A stretch of 64,000 bases of DNA, taken from assembly GCF_900115685.1 (NCBI RefSeq), contig NZ_FOXJ01000001.1, positions 2,141,796 through 2,205,795 on the forward strand. Direction: 5' to 3'. Made by a program: the position numbers and the translations under genes. Positions 35,521-44,135 of this stretch are shown here, in pieces; the stretch's first letter is position 1; each line of letters starts with the position of its first letter. The stretch is from Variovorax sp. 770b2 (GTDB taxonomy: Bacteria; Pseudomonadota; Gammaproteobacteria; Burkholderiales; Burkholderiaceae_C). The notes below the pieces were generated by a model that was not told the origin of the DNA, made no database searches, and saw only the letters and a program-made list of their open reading frames with translations.

Positions 35521-38500
35521 TCACTCGTAGACGATCAACGCCTTGCCTGCCTCCGCCTGCGCCGTCCAGCTCGCGAGCGCGGCATCGGTCGGGAAGAACT
35601 TGGCGCGCTCTCCCAGTTGCAATTCGACCTGTGCGCCGCCGCGCGCCATCGACAAACGCACCGGCAACCCCTGCACCAGATCGCCGACTTCCGTCTGCTC
35701 CGTGCGCGGGGGAAAGTCCTTCACCAGCCGCGCGATGTCGGGCGCCTTGCCGTTCACGGCCACGCGCAGGAACTTGCCGAAGCGGCAGCGCGCCGTGGCC
35801 AGGTCCCACACCTGCTGCACCTGGAAGCGCGCCTCGAAGCCGCCGCGCGCGGGCTGCAGCCGGCCGCTCACGATCACGAGTTCGTCGTCTTTCAGCGTGT
35901 TGCGGTTGGCGTTGATGAGCGCCTCGTCGGCCGTCGCATCGATGGACTCGGACTTGTCGTCGAGCTTGAAGATCGCGAGCCGGCCGCGCTGGCCGTTGAT
36001 CACGCGGAAGTCGCTCACGATGCCCGCGATGACCTGCTGGTCGCGGCTGTCGAGCAGGTCGCCGATCTCGCGCTTGCAGAAGCGCCGCACCTCGTGCGAG
36101 ACCTCGTCGAAAAGGTGGCCTGAAAGATAGAAGCCGACGGCCGTTTTCTCGAGCGTCAAACGCTCCTTCACGCCCCAGGGCGTGGCGTCGACCAGGTCGG
36201 GCTCTGCGGTGGCCGAGCCGTGCTCTGCGTCCCCGAAGATGTCGACCTGCGCCGCATTGGCCGCCGTGGCGCTGGCGAAATCGAAGGCGCGGTCCACCGA
36301 GGCGATCAACGCCGCGCGGTTCTGCTGGATCGCATCGAACGCGCCGGCCTTGATCAATGCCTCGACCGTGCGCTTGTTGATGCGCTGGCGGTCGATGCGC
36401 ACGCAGAAGTCGAACAGGCTCTTGAACGGCCCGCCCTCTTCGCGCGCCCGCACCACGGCCTCGACCGCAAGCTGGCCCGTGCCTTTGACGGCACCCAGGC
36501 CGTAGCGGATCACCCGGTCGGTGACCGGCTCGAAGCGGTAGTTGCCGCGGTTCACGTCCGGCGGCTCGAAGGTGATGCCGAAATTCTTCTGGGCGTCTTC
36601 GAACAGGAGCTTGAGCTTGTCCGTGTCGTCCATTTCCACGGTCATGTTGGCGCAGAAGAATTCGGCCGTGTAGTGGACCTTGAGCCAACCCGTGTGGTAC
36701 GCCAGCAGCGAGTAGGCCGCGGCGTGCGACTTGTTGAAGCCGTAGCCCGCGAACTTCTCCATCAAGTCGAAGATCTCGTCGGCCTTGTCCTGCGGAATGC
36801 CGTGCGTGGCGAGGGCGCCCGCGCGGAATTTCTCGCGGTGCTCGGCCATCTCCTCGAGCTTCTTCTTGCCCATCGCGCGGCGCAGCAGGTCGGCGCCACC
36901 GAGCGAGTAGCCGCCCAGGATCTGCGCGGTCTGCATCACCTGCTCCTGGTAGACCATGATCCCGTAGGTCTCCGAGAGCATCTCGGCCACGGCCGGGTGC
37001 GGGTACTCCACCTCTTCGCGGCCGTGCTTGCGCGCCACGAAGCTGGGGATCAGGTCCATCGGGCCCGGACGGTACAGCGCGTTCAGCGCGATCAGGTCTT
37101 CCAGCCGCGTGGGCCGCGCGTCCTTCAGCATGCCCTGCATGCCGCGGCTTTCAAACTGGAACACCGCCTCCGTCTTGCCTTCGGAGAACAGCCGGTAGGT
37201 GGCCGCGTCCTTGAGCGGAATGTTCTCGAACGCGAAGTTCTCCTGGCCCTTGTGGCGCGCGACGATGAACTCCTTGGCGATCTCCAGGATGGTGAGCGTT
37301 GCCAGGCCCAAGAAGTCGAACTTCACCAGGCCGATGGCCTCGACGTCGTCCTTGTCGTACTGGCTCACGGCCGAGTCGCTGCCCGGCTGCTGGTAGAGCG
37401 GGCAGAAGTCGGTGAGCTTGCCGGGCGCAATGAGCACGCCACCGGCGTGCATGCCGATGTTGCGCGTCATGCCTTCGAGCTTCTGCGCGAGCTCGACCAG
37501 CATGCGCACTTCTTCTTCCTTCTCGATGCGCTGCGCGAGTTGCGGCTCCATCTCGATGGCGTAGTTGTTCTTGTCGCCTTCGATCTTTTTCTCGGGCGGG
37601 TACTGCAGCGTGACCGACATGCCCGGCTTGTTCGGAATCAGCTTGCTGATGCCGTCGCAGAACATGTAGCTCATGTCCAGCACGCGGCCCACGTCGCGGA
37701 TGGCGGCGCGCGCGGCCATGGTGCCGAAGGTGGCGATCTGGCTCACCGCGTTGCGGCCGTACTTGTCCTTCACGTAGTCGATCACGCGGTCCCGGTTGCC
37801 TTGGCAGAAGTCGATGTCGAAGTCGGGCATCGAGACGCGCTCGGGGTTCAGGAAACGTTCGAACAGCAGCTTGTATTCGAGCGGGTCGAGGTCGGTGATC
37901 TTCAACGCATAGGCCACCAGCGAGCCCGCGCCCGAGCCCCGGCCCGGGCCCACGGGGCAGCCGTTTTCCTTGGCCCACTTGATGAAGTCGCCCACGATCA
38001 GGAAGTAGCCGGGGAAACCCATGTTCAGGATCGTGTGGATCTCGAATTCCAGGCGCTCCACGTAGCGCGGCCGTTCGGCCTCGCGCTTGGCAGCATCGGG
38101 GTAGAGATGCGCCAGGCGCCCCTCCAGGCCCTCGAACGACTCCTGGCGGAAGAAGTCGTCGATCGGCATGCGCACGCCTTCGCTCACGAAGGGCGTCGGG
38201 AAGTCGGGCAGCTGCGGCTTGCCCAGCACCAGCGTGAGGTTGCAGCGCTTGGCGATCTCCACCGTGTTGGCCAGCGCGCTCGGCACGTCGGCGAAGAGCG
38301 CCTGCATTTCCGCGCTCGACTTGAAGTACTGCTCTTCGGTGAACTTGCGCACGCGGCGCGGGTTGCCCAGGATCTCGCCTTCGGAGATGCACACGCGCGC
38401 CTCGTGCGCCTCGTAGTCCTGGCGTTCGGCGAACTGCACCGGGTGCGTGGCGACCACCGGCAGCTTCAGGCGTGCCGCGAGCTTCACGGCGGCGACCACG

Positions 38501-39039
38501 TGCGGCTCGTCTTCCGGACGTCCCGCGCGCTGCAGCTCGATGTAGAAACGGTGCGGGAACATGCCCGCCAACTTCAGCGCCAGCTCAGCGGCGCGCTCTT
38601 CCTGCCCCTGCAGCAGCGGCACGCCCAGCGGCCCCGCCTGCGCGCCCGACAGCACGATCAACCCACCCGAAAGCTCCTCCAGCCATTCGAGCTTGCAGGC
38701 GGCCTGCGACTGGCCGCGGCCCACGTTCTGCGTCCAGGCGCGTGCGAGCAGCTCGGACAGGTGCAGATAGCCCTCGGTGTTCTGCACCAGCAGCACGAGG
38801 CGGGTGAGCACGCCGGGCTCCTTGCCCAGCCCCTCGATGAAGATCTCGGCGCCGATGACGGGCTTGACGCCCTTGCTTCGCCCCTGCTTGTAGAACTTGA
38901 CCGCCCCGAACAGGTTGTTCAGGTCGGTGATGGCCAATGCGGGCTGCTGGTCGGCAGCGGCGGCCTTGATGACTTCGTCGATCCGGTTGGTGCCGTCGAC
39001 GACGGAAAACTCGGTGTGCAGGCGCAGGTGAACAAACAT
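35521..39039 (-). CDS. dnaE: DNA polymerase III subunit alpha
   Basis: A 1172-residue replicative polymerase. The N-terminal PHP domain begins FVHLRLHTEFSVVDG. The palm has the metal-binding aspartates in MPDFDIDFCQGNRDRVIDY (about residues 402 and 404), and the Pol III-specific fingers contain SHAAAYSLLAYHTGWLKVHY. A helix-hairpin-helix (GAVKGTGQLAV) and an OB-fold (GRLAIFKLDD) follow in the C-terminal third. It is the catalytic subunit of chromosomal replication. Length and motifs are complete. Confidence 0.97.
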   Translation of the reverse strand: MFVHLRLHTEFSVVDGTNRIDEVIKAAAADQQPALAITDLNNLFGAVKFYKQGRSKGVKPVIGAEIFIEGLGKEPGVLTRLVLLVQNTEGYLHLSELLARAWTQNVGRGQSQAACKLEWLEELSGGLIVLSGAQAGPLGVPLLQGQEERAAELALKLAGMFPHRFYIELQRAGRPEDEPHVVAAVKLAARLKLPVVATHPVQFAERQDYEAHEARVCISEGEILGNPRRVRKFTEEQYFKSSAEMQALFADVPSALANTVEIAKRCNLTLVLGKPQLPDFPTPFVSEGVRMPIDDFFRQESFEGLEGRLAHLYPDAAKREAERPRYVERLEFEIHTILNMGFPGYFLIVGDFIKWAKENGCPVGPGRGSGAGSLVAYALKITDLDPLEYKLLFERFLNPERVSMPDFDIDFCQGNRDRVIDYVKDKYGRNAVSQIATFGTMAARAAIRDVGRVLDMSYMFCDGISKLIPNKPGMSVTLQYPPEKKIEGDKNNYAIEMEPQLAQRIEKEEEVRMLVELAQKLEGMTRNIGMHAGGVLIAPGKLTDFCPLYQQPGSDSAVSQYDKDDVEAIGLVKFDFLGLATLTILEIAKEFIVARHKGQENFAFENIPLKDAATYRLFSEGKTEAVFQFESRGMQGMLKDARPTRLEDLIALNALYRPGPMDLIPSFVARKHGREEVEYPHPAVAEMLSETYGIMVYQEQVMQTAQILGGYSLGGADLLRRAMGKKKLEEMAEHREKFRAGALATHGIPQDKADEIFDLMEKFAGYGFNKSHAAAYSLLAYHTGWLKVHYTAEFFCANMTVEMDDTDKLKLLFEDAQKNFGITFEPPDVNRGNYRFEPVTDRVIRYGLGAVKGTGQLAVEAVVRAREEGGPFKSLFDFCVRIDRQRINKRTVEALIKAGAFDAIQQNRAALIASVDRAFDFASATAANAAQVDIFGDAEHGSATAEPDLVDATPWGVKERLTLEKTAVGFYLSGHLFDEVSHEVRRFCKREIGDLLDSRDQQVIAGIVSDFRVINGQRGRLAIFKLDDKSESIDATADEALINANRNTLKDDELVIVSGRLQPARGGFEARFQVQQVWDLATARCRFGKFLRVAVNGKAPDIARLVKDFPPRTEQTEVGDLVQGLPVRLSMARGGAQVELQLGERAKFFPTDAALASWTAQAEAGKALIVYE

Positions 39040-39096
39040 CCGGCCATTGTAGTTTTCGGGCGCCCGGAGGCGCGGTCATGAAGACCTTCGTTCGGA

Positions 39097-40356
39097 CTAT
39101 TTCGCGGGTTTTGCTGACCGTGCCCTGAGGCCCGGATCGAGGCGATAGGCGGCCTCTTCCTCTTCGGCCGCGCGCTTTGGATCGTTTTTGCTGCGCCAGA
39201 TGTCGGCACGTACGAAATGAGCGTCAACGGCGCGCCATGTCTTGAAGCTGATGACCTTGTCTAAATCCGTCAGCGCGCCGTCAAGGTCGCCTTTTGCCCT
39301 GCGGGCATCCGCTCGACCTAAATAACCGTCGACGTAGTCTGGTTGAAAAAGAATACTTTGATTGAAATCGGCCAATGCACGATCAAAGTCTTTTCTTCTC
39401 GTCCACTCGTTGGCGCGATGAATGTATGCAGCCGCTTTCTTCGGCTCGACGCGGATCGCCGCGTCATAGTCTTTCATCGCCTTGTCGTGCTCGCCCTTGG
39501 CGTCCAAGGCCAATCCGCGGCCAATGTATGCGCTATAGAAGCTCGGTACGCGCCGAATGGCCTCATCGAAATCTGTGATTGCACGACCCGGATCGTTGCG
39601 ATTGATCCACATGTAGCCGCGACTCATCCGTGCCATCGGAAAGCCAGGCGCGAGTCGAATAGCTTCGTTGAAGTCCGCCATGGCTTTATCCATCTCATTC
39701 TTTTTCTGCCACACGACTGCACGGTTGTTCAGCGCCTGCACGTTCTGGGGGTCGACGCGAATAGCCTCTGTGTTATCCGCAATCGCGCGGTCGTTGTCGC
39801 CCTTGTTGAACCAGATAAGGGCTCGACCTTGATAACCGCCGGAGTCCTGAGGATTGATGCGAAGTGCTTCGTCATAGTCCGCGATGGCCTTGTCCAAGTT
39901 TCCAAGCTCCTCCCAGGTCGCACCGCGGTTCTTGTAGATTTCGGCGTACTTGGGCGCGCGGCTCTCAGCCTTGTCGACCTGCTTGTAAAGCTCAATGGCT
40001 TTGTCGAAATATGGCAGTGCCTTGCGCGGCTCCCCTGTCAGGTTCCAGAGCGCACCACGGTTGTTGTGGCCAAACGGATAGGTCGGATCAATGCGAGAGG
40101 CCTCGGTGTATTCGACCATCGCGCGAGAAATATCACCGTCCTCTTTCAACGCATTGCCCAACACGGTGTGTGCGACGGCGTACTGCCGCTTCGTGAGCCC
40201 CTTGGCGGCAATTGCCCTGTCGCAGGCGGTGAGCCTGTCCGTTGTGAATCCCTGGCCTGTATTGCAAAGATCATAGGCATCCTGCAACGCGTCGGAGCCC
40301 CCCCAGGCAGATGCAGATAGCGCAATGGCCACACACGCGATCGAACGTCGAACCAT
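39097..40356 (-). CDS. Secreted TPR-repeat protein
   Basis: A 419-residue protein with a probable signal peptide (MVRRSIACVAIALSASAWG) followed by about ten tetratricopeptide repeats from residue 60 to 400, for example AIADYDEALRINPQDSGGYQGRA and AMADFNEAIRLAPGFPMARMSRG. TPRs are protein-binding scaffolds; no enzymatic domain is present. The GC content and codon use (frequent TTG, AAT, GAT on the plus-strand text) are visibly lower than in neighbouring dnaE and trhO, which hints at recent acquisition. It is probably monocistronic. Confidence 0.85.
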   Translation of the reverse strand: MVRRSIACVAIALSASAWGGSDALQDAYDLCNTGQGFTTDRLTACDRAIAAKGLTKRQYAVAHTVLGNALKEDGDISRAMVEYTEASRIDPTYPFGHNNRGALWNLTGEPRKALPYFDKAIELYKQVDKAESRAPKYAEIYKNRGATWEELGNLDKAIADYDEALRINPQDSGGYQGRALIWFNKGDNDRAIADNTEAIRVDPQNVQALNNRAVVWQKKNEMDKAMADFNEAIRLAPGFPMARMSRGYMWINRNDPGRAITDFDEAIRRVPSFYSAYIGRGLALDAKGEHDKAMKDYDAAIRVEPKKAAAYIHRANEWTRRKDFDRALADFNQSILFQPDYVDGYLGRADARRAKGDLDGALTDLDKVISFKTWRAVDAHFVRADIWRSKNDPKRAAEEEEAAYRLDPGLRARSAKPAK

Positions 40357-40444
40357 GAATTCTTCTCCCCCAGATTAGTTGTATCAAGACTTTACCCGCT
40401 CCGGAAGTCCGCCCGCCATTCGCCAATCCCTACAATCGCGCCCC

Positions 40445-41236
40445 GTGCAAGAGATTCTGAATATCGCGGCCTACAAATTCGTGGCCATAGACGACAGCCC
40501 CGTGCTGCGCGAAGACCTGCGTGCCCGCACCCAGGCCCTGGGCCTCATGGGCACCATCCTGCTGGCTCCGGAGGGTATCAACCTGTTTCTGGCGGGCGCC
40601 GCCGACGCCGTCCACGCCTTCCTGGCCGGCCTGCGTGCCGATGCCCGCTTCGCCGACCTCGAGACCAAGGAAAGCTGGTCCGCCGCGCAGCCTTTCCGTC
40701 GCATGCTGGTCAAGCAGAAGCGCGAGATCATCCGCATGGACCACCCGGCGATCCAGCCGTCCGCCGGCCGCGCCCCGGGCGTCGACGCCCTCACCCTCAA
40801 GCGCTGGCTCGACCAGGGCCACGACGACGAAGGCCGGGAGATCGCGCTGCTGGACACGCGCAACGACTTCGAAGTCGACGAAGGCACCTTCGACGGCGCG
40901 ATCGACTGGCGCATCACCAAGTTCACCGAATTCCCGCCCGCGCTGAAGGCGCACCGCGAGGAGTTCAAGGGCAAGACCGTGGTGAGCTTCTGCACCGGCG
41001 GCATCCGCTGCGAGAAGGCGGCCATCCTGATGCGGGAAGAAGGCGTGGAGCACGTGCTGCAGCTGGAAGGCGGCATCCTCAAATATTTCGAGGAAGTGGG
41101 CGGCGCGCACTACCACGGCGACTGCTTCGTGTTCGACGGCCGGCGCGCGCTGGCGCCCGACCTGAGCGCGCGCGCGGCCGATGCCAGCGCACGCGCGTCG
41201 GAAGACATCGACCTGGGCCGCGGCCTGAAGAAATAA
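40445..41236 (+). CDS. trhO: tRNA uridine(34) hydroxylase TrhO (YceA, rhodanese domain)
   Basis: A 263-residue protein. GTG 40445 ([16 protein letters not shown]) matches the family N-terminus; the frame extends to 40379 but without family sequence. An N-terminal acylphosphatase-like domain ([21 protein letters not shown]) is followed by a rhodanese domain with C183 in [18 protein letters not shown] and [14 protein letters not shown]. TrhO hydroxylates U34 of several tRNAs to ho5U in an O2-dependent way. It precedes tctD by 13 bases, but a functional link is not apparent. Confidence 0.93.
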   Translation: MQEILNIAAYKFVAIDDSPVLREDLRARTQALGLMGTILLAPEGINLFLAGAADAVHAFLAGLRADARFADLETKESWSAAQPFRRMLVKQKREIIRMDHPAIQPSAGRAPGVDALTLKRWLDQGHDDEGREIALLDTRNDFEVDEGTFDGAIDWRITKFTEFPPALKAHREEFKGKTVVSFCTGGIRCEKAAILMREEGVEHVLQLEGGILKYFEEVGGAHYHGDCFVFDGRRALAPDLSARAADASARASEDIDLGRGLKK

Positions 41237-41249
41237 CCGGCAACCCCTC

Positions 41250-41951
41250 ATGCGCATCCTCCTGGTGGAAGACGAACTGGACATGGCTTCGTGGCTCATC
41301 CGGGCGTTGACCCAGAGCGGCTTCGTCGCCGACCACGCCCCCGATGCGCGCACCGCCGAGGCCTTCATGGCCGGCACCGAATACGACGCCATCGTCCTGG
41401 ACCTGCGCCTGCCCGACAAGCACGGCCTGAGCGTGCTGGCCGACATGCGCGATGCCGACGACCGCACCCCCGTGCTCATCCTCACCGCGCAAGGCGCGCT
41501 GCAGGACCGGGTGCGCGGCCTGAACCTGGGCGCCGACGATTTCCTCACCAAGCCCTTCGAGCTGGTCGAGCTGGAGGCGCGCCTGGCGGCACTGGTGCGG
41601 CGCAGCCGCGGCAAGCAGCATCCGCGGCTGCAGTGCGCCTCGCTCTCGTACGACAGCGAGAGCCACGCCTTCACGCTGCGCGGCACGCTGCTGTCGCTCA
41701 CGCCGCGGGAGCAGGCGGCGCTCACGGCGCTGCTGATGCGCAGCGGCGCGCCGGTGGGCAAGTCGCAGCTCTTTGCCAAGGTGTTCACCAACGACAGCAC
41801 CGCGGGCCCCGACGCCATCGAGGTGGTGCTGCACCGCCTCCGGCGCAAGCTGGCGGACAGCGACGTGCGCATCGTCACCGTGCGCGGGCTGGGCTACATG
41901 CTCGAGGGCATTGCCGATGGACCCGCAGGTTCCCCGACCGCCGCAGCCTGA
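41250..41951 (+). CDS. tctD: OmpR-family response regulator, TctD-like
   Basis: A 233-residue two-domain regulator. The receiver domain (1-115) has the phosphoacceptor D51 in IVLDLRLPDKHG and K-P at LTKPFELVEL. The winged-helix output domain (130-225) contains LTPREQAALTALLMR and HRLRRKLADSDVRIVTVRGLGYML. The adjacent kinase and TctB/TctA genes indicate a TctD role in controlling tricarboxylate uptake. Its 3' end overlaps the kinase gene by 35 bases. Confidence 0.88.
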   Translation: MRILLVEDELDMASWLIRALTQSGFVADHAPDARTAEAFMAGTEYDAIVLDLRLPDKHGLSVLADMRDADDRTPVLILTAQGALQDRVRGLNLGADDFLTKPFELVELEARLAALVRRSRGKQHPRLQCASLSYDSESHAFTLRGTLLSLTPREQAALTALLMRSGAPVGKSQLFAKVFTNDSTAGPDAIEVVLHRLRRKLADSDVRIVTVRGLGYMLEGIADGPAGSPTAAA

Positions 41952-43497
41952 TCCGCGCAGCCCCGAACCGCGGCGCTTCGGCATCCGCGCGCGCCTGCTC
42001 GCGCTGCTGGTGCCGGGCATCGTCGGGCTGATGGCGCTCGACAGCTGGAGCGACTACCAGGCGCTCACCGAATCGCTGCTGGTCGCCTACGACCAGAGCC
42101 TGCTCGAACCGGTGCAGGCGCTGGCCAACGGCATCGTGGTCGCGAGCGACGGCAGCGTGAGGGTGCAGGAGGCCTTCTCGGTGCAGGCGATGTTCGAGTC
42201 CACGCACCTGCGCTACAAGTACCTGCACGTGGGCGTGCAGCGCATCGCCAAGGGCGAGCCGCTGGATGCGAGCGCGCCGCAGGACACGCTCATGGGCGTG
42301 CCTGCCCTGCCCCTTCCGCCCGGGCAACCGGCCGACGGCACGCCTGTGTTCTACGACGCGGTGCACGAGCAGCACCCGGTGCGCGTGGCCGCGCTGCGCC
42401 AGACGGTCTACGACAACAAGCATCCCGGCGACGCCTGGAGCGTGCTGATCCAGGCCGCCGAGGGCACCGGTCCGCGCCTGCAGGCCCAGACCGAATCGCT
42501 CAAGCAGGAACTGCTGCGCGACACGCGCATGATTCTGGTGATGGCCTTCCTGGTGTGGCTCGGCGTAGCCTGGACGCTGCGCCCGCTGGAGCGCCTGCGC
42601 CGGTCGCTGCGCGAGCGCCCGCGCGACGACCTCGAGCCGCTGGACGCAAGCGGCGTGCCGCAGGAGGTGGTGCCGCTGGTGGACGCGGTCAACCACCACA
42701 TCGCGGACCACCGGCGCATGGTGGCGGAGCAATCGCAGTTTCTTGCCGATGCCTCGCACCAGCTGCGCACGCCGCTGAGCATCCTGTCGATCCAGGCCGG
42801 CTACGCGGTGCGCGAGACCGATCCGGCGCGCATGCGCGAATCGCTGCACGCGATCGTCGCGCAGCTGGCGCGCACGCGTCGCCTGAGCGAGCAATTGCTG
42901 GCGCTGGCGCATGCCACCACCGAAGACCCGGTCGCCGGCGCCGAGCCCGCGGTGGTCGACCTCAGCGACATCGCGCGCGCCGTGGTGCTGCAGTACCTAC
43001 CGCTCGCACGCGAGCACGACCAGGACCTGGGCTGGGTCGATGCGCGCGGCGAACCGGAGGCGCAAGACGAGCGCGACGGCGACGACGACAACGTGGCCCC
43101 GGTCCTGCCCGTCAAGGCCAACGGCGCCGAGCTGCACGAGGTGCTCGCGAACCTCGTGCACAACGCCATCAAGTACACGCCGCGCGGCGGCAACATCACG
43201 GTGACCGTGCGGCGCGAGGCCTCGCACGCACTGGCCGAGGTGTGCGACAGCGGCCCGGGCATTGCGCCCGAGCGGCGCGACAGCGTGTTCGAGCGCTTTC
43301 ACCGCGATGCGTCCGCCAGTGCCGCCACCCAGGGCGCGGGCCTCGGCCTGGCCATTGCGCGCGGCTATGCGCGGCGCAACGGCGGCGAGATCGAACTGGA
43401 CAACGCCGACATGCCCGAACGCATGAACGGCGGTGGCCTCCGCGCGATCCTGAAACTGCCGCTGGCGGCCGTTTTACCTAGGGTTTCTGCGGGGTAG
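41917..43497 (+). CDS. tctE: Sensor histidine kinase, TctE-like
   Basis: A 526-residue kinase from ATG 41917, inside the end of tctD. An N-terminal membrane helix (about 28-46, LLALLVPGIVGLMALDSW), a TctE-type periplasmic sensor region (about 50-190) and a second helix (about 202-222) precede a HAMP-like segment. The dimerisation box LADASHQLRTPLSIL has H281; the ATPase domain has NLVHNAIKYTPRGG, DSGPGIAP and GAGLGLAI. It probably detects tricarboxylates in the periplasm and signals to TctD. Confidence 0.88.
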   Translation: MDPQVPRPPQPDPRSPEPRRFGIRARLLALLVPGIVGLMALDSWSDYQALTESLLVAYDQSLLEPVQALANGIVVASDGSVRVQEAFSVQAMFESTHLRYKYLHVGVQRIAKGEPLDASAPQDTLMGVPALPLPPGQPADGTPVFYDAVHEQHPVRVAALRQTVYDNKHPGDAWSVLIQAAEGTGPRLQAQTESLKQELLRDTRMILVMAFLVWLGVAWTLRPLERLRRSLRERPRDDLEPLDASGVPQEVVPLVDAVNHHIADHRRMVAEQSQFLADASHQLRTPLSILSIQAGYAVRETDPARMRESLHAIVAQLARTRRLSEQLLALAHATTEDPVAGAEPAVVDLSDIARAVVLQYLPLAREHDQDLGWVDARGEPEAQDERDGDDDNVAPVLPVKANGAELHEVLANLVHNAIKYTPRGGNITVTVRREASHALAEVCDSGPGIAPERRDSVFERFHRDASASAATQGAGLGLAIARGYARRNGGEIELDNADMPERMNGGGLRAILKLPLAAVLPRVSAG

Positions 43498-43535
43498 AGC
43501 GGTACGCAATTACACGTATTTTGAGGGGATAGAGG

Positions 43536-43558
43536 CCTTTCGCACTCTCATCGAAAGG
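43536..43558 (+). promoter_or_regulatory. Inverted repeat upstream of tctB, candidate TctD operator
   Basis: CCTTTCG (43536-43542) and CGAAAGG (43552-43558) flank a 9-nt spacer in the 115-bp region between tctE and tctB. There is a GAAAGCCTC repeat just beyond. The position suits an operator, but a specific TctD site is not known to me. Confidence 0.35.
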
Positions 43559-43612
43559 CGATTGAAAGCCTCGATTCCTAGACTGCGCTCCTTCCAAATC
43601 GAAGGAGACTCA

Positions 43613-44131
43613 ATGCACCCGCACGGTGAAGATCCGGCCTCGCACGCGCTTCGGCCCGCATCCAAATTCAAGAAGGATTACTACGGCGGCGCGTTGCTCG
43701 TGGTCATCGGCCTAGCGGCCGTCTATGCCGGTGTCGGCTACCGCGTCGGCGAGCTGGCGCACATGGGACCGGGCTTCTTCCCGGTCGCGCTCGGCGGCCT
43801 GCTGGCGCTCACGGGCCTTTTGATCGCGCTGTCCGCGCGAGGCGAAAAACCAGAGAGCACGGAGGCCGTGTCCCACGGCCATCCCACGGGCATGCCCGAC
43901 CTGCGCGGCGGCATCTGCATCATCCTGGGCATCCTCGCGTTCCTGCTGCTCGGCGAATACGGCGGCCTGCTGCCGGCAACGTTTGCCATCGTGTTCATCT
44001 CGGCGCTGGGCGACCGCGACAACACGCTGACCGAAGCGGTGCTGCTCTCGCTCGCGATGTCGTTCATCGCGGTGGTGGTGTTCTGGTGGGCGCTGAGTCT
44101 GCAGCTGCCCCTGTTCCAGTGGGGAGGCTGA
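43613..44131 (+). CDS. tctB: Tripartite tricarboxylate transporter small membrane subunit TctB
   Basis: A 172-residue membrane protein from ATG 43613 with a strong GAAGGAGA ribosome site. Four hydrophobic segments are seen (about 24-42, 52-72, 100-135 and 143-165). LVVIGLAAVYAGVGYRVGELAHMGPGFFP is the TctB/DUF1468 signature. It forms a complex with TctA and, usually, a TctC periplasmic binding protein. The tctA start follows after 4 bases. No tctC is next to it. Confidence 0.9.
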   Translation: MHPHGEDPASHALRPASKFKKDYYGGALLVVIGLAAVYAGVGYRVGELAHMGPGFFPVALGGLLALTGLLIALSARGEKPESTEAVSHGHPTGMPDLRGGICIILGILAFLLLGEYGGLLPATFAIVFISALGDRDNTLTEAVLLSLAMSFIAVVVFWWALSLQLPLFQWGG

Positions 44132-44135
44132 AATC

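Noticed and set aside
36220..39081. 953-codon plus-strand ORF opposite dnaE
   Set aside because: Antisense shadow; dnaE on the minus strand is full-length with all polymerase motifs.
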